Part shown: positions 22,276-34,136 of the stretch, in pieces | How positions within the stretch are numbered: the stretch's first letter is position 1 | Layout: each line of letters begins with the position of its first letter | Assembly: GCA_028023455.1 (NCBI GenBank) | Contig: JAQFVV010006342.1 | Span: 1,819,001-1,883,000, forward strand | Length of the DNA: 64,000 bases | DNA from: Epiperipatus broadwayi | Lineage: Eukaryota > Onychophora > Udeonychophora > Euonychophora > Peripatidae | Reading direction: 5' to 3' | Program-made: the position numbers and the translations under genes | Notes under the pieces: model-generated | What the model was told of the DNA's origin: nothing | The model's input: only the letters and a program-made list of their open reading frames with translations | The model's database searches: none

Positions 22276-22336
22276 ATCCAAAGCTCCTCACTGACGAAGG
22301 CCACAAGCCAGAAACTAGTCTGGGGATATTGGATGA
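22276..22336 (+). ncRNA. Type I hammerhead ribozyme (self-cleaving RNA motif)
   Basis: The plus strand holds the core CTGACGA (22291-22297; fits CUGANGA), a stem II hairpin (GGC at 22299-22301 with GCC at 22307-22309), the GAAA box (22311-22314), and a minimal palindromic stem III, ACTAGT, followed by C at 22320. This gives a GUC cleavage site. Stem I closes around it in two parts: TCCTCA (22285-22290) with TGGGGA (22321-22326), including one G-U pair, and ATCCAA (22276-22281) with TTGGAT (22329-22334). A small internal loop separates the two, as in tertiary-stabilised natural ribozymes. The pair next to GAAA is A/A instead of G/C, which may reduce activity. Such ribozymes with short stem III are known in Penelope-like elements and retrozymes. 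No PLE coding sequence adjoins this one. Confidence 0.8.
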
Positions 22337-22559
22337 GTAGGCATTAGATAGGGATTTTATGCACAAGCCTTCTGGCATCCATTGTTTACTCTGTTTAGCA
22401 CAGGTGGTACTACTATATGGAGTTTTGCTTTGCTTTGTTTATAAACAATTGTGCTAATATTGGAGATGTGATCATGTGATGCTTGCCAATTTAAAAAGTG
22501 AAAATGTTCTTTACTATAAAGGCACAAGTATTGAAAACACATATAAAGTAGAATTCATT

Positions 22560-23780
22560 ACAAATAAAATGTGGAAAACAACAATGTGGAAACTGATAGT
22601 GCATCAGACAGGGTGGCAACATTAGTTATTCAAACTAATGGAAGATATCAAATGCAGATTGAGATTTTTACACCAAGTTCTCATTGTGATGAAGTAGAGG
22701 ACTTTATACAGATATAAAAAAAAAAATTTTAATCAGACCGAACAATATTATAAAATTGTCATGGGAGGTATTAATGTTAGAATCGGCAAATAATTGAAAG
22801 ATACAAATTGCTGATAGAAAATATGGTTATGGTAATAGAAGCTATAGACTTGTAAACTTTACAGAAAAATGCCAAATGGAAGCATTCACAGGAAGAATGA
22901 GCAGAAATGGATATATTTTTAACAGAAAATATGTATTTCAAGATTGCGATGTTCTTGATAGATTCAACATAGGAAATGATAATTATTGAAGCATAAGATA
23001 AATATAAATTCAAAATTATAAACAAAAAGCACTATTCCTAATCTTCAGAAATGCTCCAATAAGTTTAAATTAGAACTTGTAGATCATTTAAAAATATTAA
23101 TCATTTTTGAAAATGATTCAGACTCGATTGAAATCAATTAGAAGATACCCGATACTCTACTAAGAATTGCAAGAAAGATAGCTGACATATAAGAGACAAT
23201 TTACCAATAAATTTTCTATTAAGACAAAACAATATATGAAATAAAAAAGGAATATGAAAATTTTTTAAATCATCCATTTAGAAAAAATTGAATATCTAGT
23301 TTTGTAAAATGGTACAAAAAATATTTACTAATGGTGAAAGAAAATATAATTGTGAATTGGTAAAGAAACCTATAAAAAAGAATAAGTCTCAAAAGTGTAA
23401 AACAACATCGGTATTAGAAGAAAATTGCTTACACAGCAAGAAATGATGGAAGTTTGACCAAAAACAAGATAACACCATGAAATGTATAGAAGAGTTCTAT
23501 TAAGAATTATTTGGCAATAATGAATTCTTTATAGTTTTTGTATTTTCCGAATTGCCCGCCATTAAAAAGAAGTATCATTCAATCAAATCTATGAAGGAAA
23601 AAGCTCCAGGTAATAATGGAATTGTAATCAATCTTAAAAAACAGGTGAAGTAGAAAATTTTTTGATAAAGTTATATACCAAAAGTTTAATTGATAAAGAT
23701 CTACCCGACGATGGGAAGAATAGAGTAATAATATTTAATAAAGAAAATGTTAGCAATCACAGACCTGTAAGAAATATACG
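22560..23780 (+). pseudogene. Decayed RTE-type LINE: APE endonuclease and start of reverse transcriptase
   Basis: Translated in pieces, the stretch near 22600-22720 reads RVATLVIQTNGRYQMQIEIF, then TPSSHCDEVEDF. This matches the early APE-endonuclease segment of RTE LINEs. Near 22750-22780 the conserved GDFNxxIG motif appears as MGGINVRIG, so the catalytic Asp is lost. FQDCDVLDRFNIGND near 22938-22982 is the late endonuclease block, with Asp in place of the usual His. Near 23590-23640 the reverse transcriptase start appears as KEKAPGNNGIVI, followed by DKDLPDD. Many stops and frame changes interrupt it. It resembles the piece at 28.7 kb and probably shares its family. It ends where the minus-strand LINE begins, near 23780. 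Confidence 0.75.
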
Positions 23781-24225
23781 GAGGAAAAATCGTATACTCC
23801 TCCAGTATACATTTATAGAGAGATAAAATTTGTTATTTATGCGATTATCATAAAATTTAATTTTTTAAATCTAAAATCATCTCCTTTCAATTTTTTTAAT
23901 GTTGCATTATAACGCTACGTTTGTTATTCTTATAAAGGTTACAGAATTTAACGAAATAAAAACTTACTAAAATTTATTTATTTTTACATATAACAGATAA
24001 ATAAAAAAATATGTGGAAAAGTGCAAGTAGCAAAATCTCATCTAAATGCCTCACTTTTAAATAAATAACACTCTTAATAAGTAAGTACACGTTAACCTAA
24101 TTTATTAAGTGAAATCCTGTGATGTGATGTATTATGGCTTCTACTTAAATGAAGTCAAGAATATCTCAGCAATTATGCCCAGATAAACCTGTTAGCCACT
24201 TTCTTTTACATTCTCCACTCTAAAT

Positions 24226-26290
24226 TTACCCATAATCTGCTCTATCCCATTTCCCCAACATAATTTTTGTCAACTCTATAACCTTTATATCTAAATCCCC
24301 CTTATCTTTTCCCAAACCCAGCATAAAAACCAATAATTCACTTTCTGTATAATCACTCTTTTCATATTTATTTTTCCACAACTTCATTATATGTACCCTT
24401 TCTGTTTTCAAAAAATTACATTCAATTAACAAATGCCTAATATTTTCTATTCCTTCCTTAAATAATTTACAAAATAAATCACCCATATTTTTCCATTTAC
24501 ATGTATATTCTTTTGTAGCTAAAAATCCCATTCGAGCCTTAAACAATAAACTACTTTTCTTACTATTATCATATATTAACTCACACCTAATATTCTGTTT
24601 ATTTCTATATATATTTAAACTCTTTTTACTCTCCATACTATTTCTCCATCTCTCTAACTCCCTAGTCTTTATTAATAAATTTATTCTTTTATCCCATTCC
24701 TTACTACTATAACACTCAATAATCTTCTTAACACAATCATCCCATCTTTTGTACAAATATATTGATATAAATTCTTTATCCAAATCTTTTGCATACCGCA
24801 TTACCTTTCTCACCCATTTTGTTACTGCCCTTTACTCATAACCCAATTAAATACTATTTTAGCTATTCTTTTATTATCCATAACTTGACCATCCCACTTC
24901 TCCTTGAATTGCCTCCCTTGCTGTCCATACTTCTGCATCCAATGCATGTCTTCCTACTTTCCTTTGAGCTTTTTCTAAGTAATCTAATATCTTTTTACTA
25001 ACATATAATGCATCATTACCATATGTTAATCCTACTACTGCAACTCCTTTCCATATAATTCTAGCTACATCATATTTATTATATGAAAATACTGTTAATT
25101 TCTTTATCAATTCCTTTCTTTTCTTTGCTTCATTTATCAATTTTTTCTCCCATTCATCCAAATAATTTTTCTGATTACTTAAAATAATTCCCAAATAACT
25201 ATATCTATTCACCACACTTAACTTAATATATCCCAATAAAAATTCTACATCTTCTCTTTCCCCAGTATTAACCATCATTATATTTGATTTTTCTTCACTA
25301 AATTTAATCCCCATCTCTTTACCCACCCTTGCACATGTCCTCAACATAACTTCCATATCTTCTCTTTTTTCTGCACACAAAAATATATCATCTGCCAAAA
25401 AAAGACCTGACAAAATATATACTCCCTTACTACCTATTAACGGTATCTCTATCCCTCTTCCTAATCTTTCTATTACTCTTTCCATTTCACTCAAATACAA
25501 CTCAAACAAAATAGGTGACATAGAACATCATTGCCTTAGTCCCACACCATTTTTAACTTTAATTGATTCTATATTCTCTAATTGATATATATAATAATTA
25601 TTTTCATATAATTTCTTAATAATATCTATTAAAGCTTCATCCATTCCCAAATTTGCTAAACTTATCCATAATCTATTTCTATTTACTCTATCATATGCCT
25701 TCTCTATATCTATAAAACTCATATATAACTGTTTACCTGCATTCCTATTCATATCCATAAGTTGTGTAACTACAAATAAACTATCTCCTATATGCCTATC
25801 TAATCTAAAACCTCCTTGCATTTCCCCCACTACATTATTCCCTTCCATCCATTTTACAACTTTACTAGCCACCATATATGAGAAAACTTTATATAAAACT
25901 GATGTTACCGCTATCAGTCTATAATTATTCAACTTTCTATGATCCTTACCCTTTCCTTTAAATAATAACCTTACTCTTGTATTACTCCAACTACTTGCAA
26001 AAACTCTACTCTGTGCCATTTTATTAAAACAGGATAACTTTACTTTTGCCCTATATCCTAAATTCATTACCATCTCTGCTGCCCACCCATCTAAACCTCT
26101 TGCTTTCCCACTTTTCAATTTCTTCTCTACCTCATTTAGTTCATTTTCTGAAAAACTAATATTCCCATTACTATATTCTTTCATATTTTCTAACACTCTA
26201 TCATTCACATCTAACATCTTTTCTATATTCATTACATAACTATTTAAGATTCTCTCTAAATCTTCTCTAGAGCTACACTCTATTCCCTCA
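24226..26290 (-). pseudogene. LINE reverse transcriptase and C-terminal domain (frameshifts and one nonsense codon)
   Basis: Reverse transcriptase landmarks run in order: KSGKARGLDGWAAEM, RLLFKGKGKDHRKLNNYR, EMQGGFRLDRH, and FIDIEKAYDRVNRNRLW with the first catalytic Asp. GVGLRQ then meets one TGA at 25525-25527 before CSMSPILFELYLSE. The catalytic pair is in FLADD near 25387-25400. The segment GRHALDAEVWTAREAIQGE follows. A second interruption between 24874 and 24813 looks like two compensating frame changes. The C-terminal part ends with ENIRHLLIECNF, a Cys/His pattern seen in several LINE clades, and stops at 24226. No RNase H is visible. The clade is not resolved; CR1/Jockey- or RTE-related groups are possible. 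Only a few lesions separate this copy from an intact frame. Confidence 0.88.
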
Positions 26291-27595
26291 TCATCTAGTA
26301 ACTAACTCTCTCTCCCCCACATTTCTCCTTTTAATATAATTCCAAAATTTTTTACTCCCATCTCTTCCACTTTTATTAATATCCTCCAACAATTTACTAT
26401 TCAATTTCATTCTCTCTCTATAAATATCTATTTTAGCCAACTTCTTCTTTTCTAAGTACTTTTCCCATTTAGCATTAATATCTTTTTCACTTTCCTTATT
26501 CTTAATAGCACACTTATATTCTCTACATGTTTCTTTCATTTCTTTTACACTTTTACTAATTCTCATTTTTTTATTACTTTTATTCTTTGGAATATTCTTA
26601 CCTAAAACCCTATTTGCCACTTTTTCTACTTCTTTACACCAGTTCTTATACTCAACCTCAACCCACTCTTCCATTATTTCTTCAACTTGTATTTTATACT
26701 CTTCCAACTTATTCTTATCATTCACTCTCCATTCACATCTTTCATTATTATTTTTACTTTTATTTCTATTCTCCATCACATTACTAACCATTTCAATTAC
26801 AATGAAATTATGATCAATAATGCATACTTTTTCTTCATTATCAAACACCTTAATTTTCCATATTTTATTTATTCCCTCTTTCTCTACCAATACATAATCT
26901 ATTGTGTGAAATATATTATTTCTGAACCATGTGTATTGTCCCTCATAAATATTTAATAAATTTCCAATACTCAAATTCACTTTCTGACAAAAATTCTTCA
27001 AAAGCTGTCCATTTTTATTATCTATATCATCAATTTCTTCAATATGTCCATTCATATCCCCTATAACCATTATTCTCTTCCCCCTTTTTTTAAAACTTTG
27101 TATATCCTTAACTAGACATTCGTATATGTTACTATTCCACTCCAATATAATTTGACTATATCCAGTAGCTATATAAACTATAGCCACCATCCATTCTTGT
27201 CTACTCAACCTTATTTCAAACCACAAATGTTCTTGACATTTAACAATATTTAAATATTTTTTTGATATAACATCTATACCACCACCCCTTTTTTCTTTTT
27301 TATTTATACCCTGCCATACCAACTGTTCCAAAATAGGTTCTTCTTCTCTTAAATGTGTTTTCACTACTGCTAATACCTCAAGCTCTTCATTTTCAATTGT
27401 TTTATTTAATTCCATCCACTTTTCTGGTTTCCTACCACCTTGCATATTCAAAAACCCAATTTTAACAATTTCTTCTTTCCTAACTACTCTTTTATAAATT
27501 CTTTCTTCTCCATTACATTTATAAATTACTTTCTTACCATTAATTTTACAAACCCATTCCTTCTCTATATCTATATTTATATCAAAATCAAATTC
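26291..27595 (-). pseudogene. LINE APE endonuclease domain and linker
   Basis: The frame is open from just after a TAG at 27596-27598, and the first Met is at 27451. The domain starts upstream of that Met with VKIGFLNMQGG, the usual first strand of APE-type endonucleases, so the true start probably lies before 27451. Later landmarks are VIGDMNGH (the Asp/Asn pair), TWFRNNIFHTIDYVLV and IIDHNFIVIE, which supply the catalytic Asp and His residues. A lysine-rich linker with NIPKNKSNKKMRIS and KKFWNYIKRRN follows. A frame change near 26290 separates it from the reverse transcriptase. This domain nicks the target DNA to prime reverse transcription. The catalytic residues look intact. Confidence 0.88.
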
Positions 27596-27720
27596 CTATT
27601 GCTTACTTCTTATATTCCATCCATTCTTTTTAATAATATTACAATTTAAAAACCCACCCGCCTTTATAAGTTTCCCGAAAAAAATTCTTTATAAATCAAA
27701 CTCCCTATCCGCTTTTTTTT

Positions 27721-28619
27721 TTTTTTATATTAAATACTGTAATTAAATGAAGCACTCTTGTTTGTAGATTTATATATTTAACTGAACATAATAGCATGTT
27801 GAAAAAGTTCGCCCATTTTTCCGTTTTAAAGTCTAATTATTTATAAGAAAAAAAAATCTCATATTATTAGATCGCTGTTAAAACCATTTGTCGAGATGGA
27901 TTGACATTTTGTAGTAATGTTATAGTTGTGTTTTATTTTCGTTCTTCGTGAAGGCTCTAAGAAAATATTCTTGAATTTTAGGTAAAATTATATTACTCCT
28001 ATTGTTTTTCTATTTATTTGTGGATATAAAATGTTTTATTATTGATCAAATTATCATTTTACTGAAAAGCTACATTTGAGAGCTTTCAAATCTTGTGGAC
28101 ATTTGAAGTTTTTATTGGTTCTGATTAATTAGTTATAAAAGTGAAACTGATTATTATTTTATTGATAAAATTTATTTATTTTTAATGTTTTATGACATTG
28201 TTTTTCTTTAATTTATTGTTAATAAGTATTATTTTTTTCTGTGGTATTAAATTCCATATTTAAACATTATTCAATAACTGCAATTATTTCATTAATAGAT
28301 TTTACGTGAATGCATTTAAATTTTGGAATTATTAATAAAAGAAACTTATATTTTGACGAAAAGTTTAAATAAAATGTTAATTTTTCTGTAGGCTTTCTAA
28401 CTCCAATTACTTTTCAGCTTCATTATCAGATAGTAACTAAACAATTTATTTATGATCATTAAAAAGCCGTATACAATAATTAGCACATCGGGTGTAATAA
28501 TAACAATTCGAAATTATTTTGAAGATCATGTGACTTTCGAACCGCAGAAGCGATTGTTTGGATCCATTCCGAACCTTTATCACTTCAGTTTGTGATTCTG
28601 TTATCACACTATTGTTTAT
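27721..28619. other. AT-rich DNA, no gene seen
   Basis: Nothing recognisable lies between the 5' end of the minus-strand LINE and the next RTE fragment. Short frames on both strands lack any family motif. Confidence 0.5.
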
Positions 28620-28699
28620 AGAACAAAATAAAAATGAACTTTTTGAGAGAGCAACACGATTGATTTTGTGTGTTAAAAAAAAATCATTAAAAGTTGGGT

Positions 28700-29252
28700 A
28701 AACATCTTCCGAATTGCCCAGAATTTTAAATGAAGAAGTGAGAAATGCAATTAAATGTATGAAAAAAGGAAAGGCTCCAGGTAATGATGGAATTATAATT
28801 GATATATTAAAAGAAGCAGGTGAAGAAACAGAAAAAATATTAGCAAAGTTATATACCAAATGTCTAAATGATAAAGATGTACCGGATGATTGGAAGAATG
28901 CAGTAATAATATTAATATTTAAAAAAGGTGATAAAGAAGATATTAGAAATTACAGACCTCAGTTTTATATAAAATTTTTACCAAGATAATTACAACTCGT
29001 CTACAGAGAACCTTGGATTTTCACCAACCAAGAAAACAAGTTGGATTTAAAAGTGGTTTTAGTACAGTAGATCATATTCAAGTATTGAGAGAAGTTATAG
29101 AAAGGACAAATGAATATGAGTTGTCATTGTGTTTTGGATTTGTAGATTATGAAAAGGCATTTGATTCTATAAACATTTCTTCAGTGATTAAAGCATTGGA
29201 TGATCAAGGTATAGATCCAGGATATTGTCATATTTTTAAAGAATATTTATAA
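28700..29252 (+). pseudogene. RTE-type LINE reverse transcriptase fragment
   Basis: The frame at about 28708-28960 reads [20 protein letters not shown], then [12 protein letters not shown] and [13 protein letters not shown], which is the start of an RTE reverse transcriptase. A few codons are missing at NYRP, and the frame changes near 28960. It continues as [40 protein letters not shown] and LCFGFVDYEKAFDSIN, with the first catalytic Asp present. It stops at 29250-29252, before the YxDD motif. This is a truncated, inactive copy. The same segment occurs in worse shape at about 23590-23770. Confidence 0.88.
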
Positions 29253-29259
29253 AAATGCA

Positions 29260-31899
29260 ACAGCACTAATTAAAATGTAGTTCCTTCTAGTAAGTTTATT
29301 GGCGCATAAGTGTGTAGATTCTCTCAAAATTTGAAAAAATAATAGATCAATAATTTTCTTTCTTGTTGTTATCTCACTTTTCTCTTGTGGATTTCATTCA
29401 ATTGCTGCTTTAAGCAATTGATGTAATAATGTTTACACAATATTAACTATATCCACACACATACATATATGTAGGTTATTACATGTGAAATATAATATGT
29501 ATTAATCATTCAATAAGGTGCAAGTAAATAATGTTATTTTAATAAAATAATTTTCCTAAAATTAAAGTGTTTTCATTTTGTTCTTTTCTATTAGTGATTT
29601 CAAACATAATGTGATCGCAAGTTAAAATTGTTACTGAAGTTCATCATATTAAATATCTGTACTAACTACATTCTGATAATTCTTCATTGATTTTAATTTT
29701 GAATTACTTTTAAACAACACTGTTAGGTAGTAATTAAAATCTTATGATAAGCATTGTGTTTTTTCCAGATGAAGTATACACAATTATCAATTGGCAGTTT
29801 CAGTGATCATTATTTCAGAGTGATATAACAGGTTGACATCAAAAAAAATGTAAATACTATATATACAAAATCATATTTTAAAGGGGCATCCTAACTGGCA
29901 CATAATATATATATATAATAAAATATTAAACAAATAAAAAACACATAAAAAAAGTCAAAATAGAAAAAAGAGAATGAAAATATAAAAATAAAATACAAAT
30001 CTTTTTTATGAAGGATTGTAAAAGAGGGATAATGAAATTCAATACACATTAGTTCAAATGCAGTAAATAGAAGTCTCTAAAGATGTTTTAAATAGTATAG
30101 AGTCATTTTAAGATAAATTAAGTAATAAAATAATATATTATTTAAAAGATAATATTATTTTTTTATTTATTATATTTAAAGATACTATAATAATGTAATA
30201 GTTATAATTATAGTAATAAATATGATTATTTTGTTTAAAACATTATTTAGATAATAATTAATTTAACATTGATCTAGAATGTTCTGAAAGTGTCACATGA
30301 TTAGGGGTGGTTGTATTAGTGTATGAGCTTTCAAGGGTTATGAAAAGATAACTTTGATTTCTAGCTTATAAATAAAAATAGATACATTATGAAAGCTGCA
30401 AAAATTAAGACTAAAGATAAAATCTTTAAAAGTTAACAGTTAAAATTATTATTGTTATTTAAATGTAATATTTTGTTTTAAAATTAATATTCAGGGTTAT
30501 TAAAATATTTAAATTGTTTTAGTAATGATATTTTAATAAAGAAGAATAGTGAATAATTTGGTATAATTAACAATGATGACTTGTAGTTTTAAGGCTTAAT
30601 TTTAAAGATGAAATTAATTTAGTTTATGTAAATTAGCAAGTATTTTAAGCGCAAAATTAACCAATGAAATCATTAGATTAAATCAGTGTAAAAGGACAGG
30701 TTCAATCAAATCTAGACAGTGCAATGCAGGTTTTTTTTTTTAATTTTATTAGTACAGTTTAGTGTGAAATTTAAATAATTCTTTTGCTTATCTGTCTAAT
30801 TACAACAATAGTAATTTTTATAATTATTATTATTTTCTATTCAAAGTTTTCAAGGAAAATTTAACAATTACTTTAAAATAATGATGGAATAAACACCAAT
30901 AGTTCCCTATCAGAGAATTTTACTTGAAGCTTAATTTAAAACTACAATAATTTTTATGGAAGATGATAATAGTTATAAGTTCTGGAACAATGTGCACCAA
31001 ATGCTGATGGGAATTTAACAAAAGCACCAAAGGAGACTTCATGTTTGTAAGAACTTTAAATTTTATGTAACTAATATGCTCAGAGTGGATGAGCATTAAT
31101 TTTTAATAACATGGGCTTGTTATAATAAATTTAATTTGTCAAGGAAATTTAAGTTAACAAATAAGAAAAGAATATTTATGAAAAATTATTTTCATAGTGT
31201 TATTAGAAAAAAAAAATTAATATTTTGCATTTAGGTTAAAAGCTAAATTAGTGATTTTTTTTAGGATGTGAAAGAATCATTTTTATTACATGGTTGTGAA
31301 TGGAACATCTTATATTTATCTTTAATGCATAATTTAAATGAAGTTTATGTCTGAGAATAATGTGTTTGAAAGAAAAAATTGAAAGAAAATGACTGTTGAA
31401 TGTTTTATGCTTTTGAAAAGATTTATATATGATAAGATCAATAAACAAACGACCTTTGAAAAATTATTTTTTTATCTAAAATAAAGTAACTCTAATATGT
31501 CTGTTTTGAAGATTTACATTATAATATTTAATTAATGCTTTGATGGTAAAGTTGTCATGTTACCTAAAGAAAGTAACTAAATGAAATATATGCATTTTAA
31601 AAAAATAAGATTTGAATATTATTTTTAAAAATATCTACTCTTAGTGAATATAAAACATGGATGACTGCTGGATGAGTGTAATAAATGGATAAATCTTATA
31701 TAATATTCTATTAATGTTTTACTGATGAAATGTGATGTACATATTATATCTGAGTTATATTTATCGCTATATGTTTTGATATATATAACTGATGAAATTA
31801 AAATGAAATATGTACATAAGGATATATGTATTTTCCTGAAGGTTTGTGATGATGGTGTTCTAGTTGTATTTTTATATTGGACTATTTTCATCATCTAAT
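29260..31899. other. AT-rich DNA, no gene seen
   Basis: No coding family was recognised. A CCAAT-like word sits in GCGCAAAATTAACCAATG near 30650, similar in arrangement to that at 17745-17765. A (TA)n tract occurs near 29907. Confidence 0.45.
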
Positions 31900-32135
31900 A
31901 TGTGTATTGAATGTCTTTAGAAAATTTTAACTTTATTTAAATACTCCAAATACATTAAACTGTTAATAACAGGTTAATATATGCAAAAAATTTTGAGAGG
32001 TATTATTCTCCCCTCTTCTTCAGGCATTGCTGGTCTGGTCAGTGACAGTACTAGCATGGAATATGAGCCTGGACCCTTAAATTCTTGAGTATTGAATTTT
32101 TAAGGTAACACTAACCAATTGAGCCATCCTGCCAA
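31900..32135 (-). repeat. tRNA-headed SINE-like unit with a hairpin-containing tail, copy 1
   Basis: On the minus strand the unit starts GGCAGGATGGCTCAATTGG, followed by TTAGTGTTACC. TGGCTCAATTGG (32115-32126) is a good Pol III A box. A degenerate B box, GGCTCATATTCC, lies at 32058-32069, at tRNA-like spacing. Downstream come CTGAAGA (32017-32023) and a hairpin with AGAGG/CCTCT arms, then an AT-rich tail with AATAAAG. A second copy lies at 63680-63890 in the same orientation but without a clear B box. The unit directly follows a PLE nuclease fragment on the same strand, so it may be the PLE's own 3' end or a SINE that shares it. Confidence 0.65.
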
Positions 32136-32201
32136 ATGAAACAGTCAGTAGAAATTTCATATATTTATCTATGAGGTACCTCCTGATTTCTCCCCTTTTT
32201 T

Positions 32202-32500
32202 CTAAGAGCAAAGTTGATTAGTGTTTTCCATACAGTGACTAATGAGATTTTTTGCCATTGTCATGTAAGCAGCTTCTTTAAATTTTCTTCTTTGTACCTT
32301 TTCTTCTCTATCCAATAGTTTTGTATTTTCCCAATTAAACATATGTTCCTGGCCACATACATGGTCTGCTTCCTTAGACACATCTGTTTTCTCTCTTCTA
32401 ACCATCAGTTTGTATTCATGCAAGCACTTTTCAATGGGATGACTAGTATCACCAATATATATTCTTCCACATTCATATGGTATATGTAAATAAAGTTAAA
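32202..32500 (-). pseudogene. Penelope-like element GIY-YIG endonuclease fragment
   Basis: On the minus strand, from about 32500, the frame reads LYLHIPYECGRIYIGDTS, then HEYKLM. This gives the Cys, Y-I-G and His signature of a PLE GIY-YIG nuclease. KEADHVCGQEHMFNWENTK and a basic, charged helix (VQRRKFKEAA) follow, ending at a stop at 32202. The Arg normally a few residues before the His appears as Lys/Cys (EKCLHEY), so the active site is probably lost. No reverse transcriptase precedes it. It belongs to a different PLE lineage from the one at 1.7-3.4 kb. Confidence 0.82.
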
Positions 32501-34136
32501 TTTTTTAAAGACATTCTATATGCATATTAGATGATGGAAATAGTCTAATATAAAAATACAACAGTAAGGATATCTTATTTTATATAAAAATGAATCCCTA
32601 ATTATTGCTTTATGGAAATATTGCTTGCCTGGATATATATTCAGAAAAAGGACTGAAATAAATATTCATCTTTGCAGGATGCACAATATTTTTTCCAGAT
32701 TTTGGAGGATTTAATTTCATTAGTTATATGTTTCATTAAATAGTGCTGGGAGAAAATAATTTTCTTCAAAACTGATTAACTATAACTAGGCAACAGAGGA
32801 AGAATTTTGGAGAGCATAAAACTTGCAAGTAGAAGAGATATTTTTCGGTAACTTTAAAATTTTTCTCATTTATTTTAGAGTAATTCTAATATTAAACTAA
32901 CCTATTTATGATAATGTATATTTTAAAAATTTAATCTTAAGATAGATTACTTATTACAGTAAATAAAGAAAAATGGGTTTTTCAAAAATTAATTTTCTCA
33001 CAGGTAATTAATAATTATAATTTGTTTGAATTACAGTCAAGAAGTGGATTGTCATTCATGGCTCTAATAATTGTTGGAATCATGGGTAATCTTATTTATA
33101 ATTTATATTGCATTGTTTGATAATATTTTTAAATGATATATTTTAAAATTAGTATTTTATTATTATGTATCATATTGCTTGAATATTAAACAGCTGAATG
33201 AACCATTGATATAATTATTACCATATGTATTTTTATAAAAAAAATAAATGCAAGAAAATGTCTTAAAATATCTAAGGGTATTTTAAAATATTTATTTATC
33301 ATAAATGCTTGAATATGCATATATTTTATAACATAGTTGAGTTATTAATGTATTATCATTATGGATGGCATCTGTTAAGATACAGAGAAATATAGAAATA
33401 TTGATCTCTAAATTATATAATGTAACAACAAATGAATAAATGTATAATATCAATGTATGTTGTTGTTAAGATTATTTGTTCTTGAAAAAACTTTTTTTTA
33501 AAACTGTCTTGAAATGAATTTTAGATCTTTATTGCTTTTTAGGAAAATGGTGTGGAAATTATTTTGTAATGTGGCTTGTATATATTTACAATGTTAATAG
33601 AGTTATTCAGTATGTGGAAGATATAGGATGATGGTTGGGAGAGTAATTGTTATATGAAATTCTAGGTGTTTAGGGATATGTTCAAATGGATGTTATGTGT
33701 GAGCCATATTGTCACAGTTTGAATTTATTAAAATATGCAGGTAACAAAGAACTGTATAGTAAATTTCCATGGACAGTTGAATTCCCTTATAGTCAATTAG
33801 AGCTGAAATAAAGCCATGACATGAATTTTTAGGTGCGGACCTATTATTTTTAGCACTGTATCCGTGATGATGTTTTCTTACTCTTTGGAGTTATTAGTGT
33901 TATTATTCCATATTCCACACTATAATCATTGTCAATCACCATTGGAATCACATCGTAGAGAATAGTTTTTAAATGATGATAAAGTAATGGCTAAATTGTT
34001 AGAAGCTGGTAGTTTATGCAAAGGTGAGGTGAGCTATATAAAAATTTATCACAAATGATATCGAGATATTTAATGCTTGTCATAATATAAAAAATAGGAG
34101 AGGAATGATTAATATTCCTACAAATATTATAAATAT
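32501..34136. other. AT-rich DNA, no gene seen
   Basis: No family motif on either strand. Confidence 0.45.

Larger units (their letters stand above)
23790..27720 (-). mobile_element. Nearly full-length APE-type LINE on the minus strand
   Basis: The element runs from an A-rich tract at about 27710-27730 (its 5' side) through one long coding region to a roughly 430-bp 3' non-coding tail ending near 23790. The tail joins the decayed RTE LINE, apparently without a long poly-A. Its coding strand is strongly A-rich. No target duplication was identified by eye, so the ends are approximate. Confidence 0.75.

Noticed and set aside
24789-25001. Plus-strand frames opposite the minus-strand LINE (also 26587-26956 and 27440-27649)
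   Set aside because: They lie antisense to a clear LINE coding region and have low-complexity Leu/Tyr/Phe composition caused by the A-rich sense strand.
31715-31800. Two CTGATGA-like words as further hammerhead cores
   Set aside because: No stem II hairpin, GAAA box or closing stem I lies at suitable distance.
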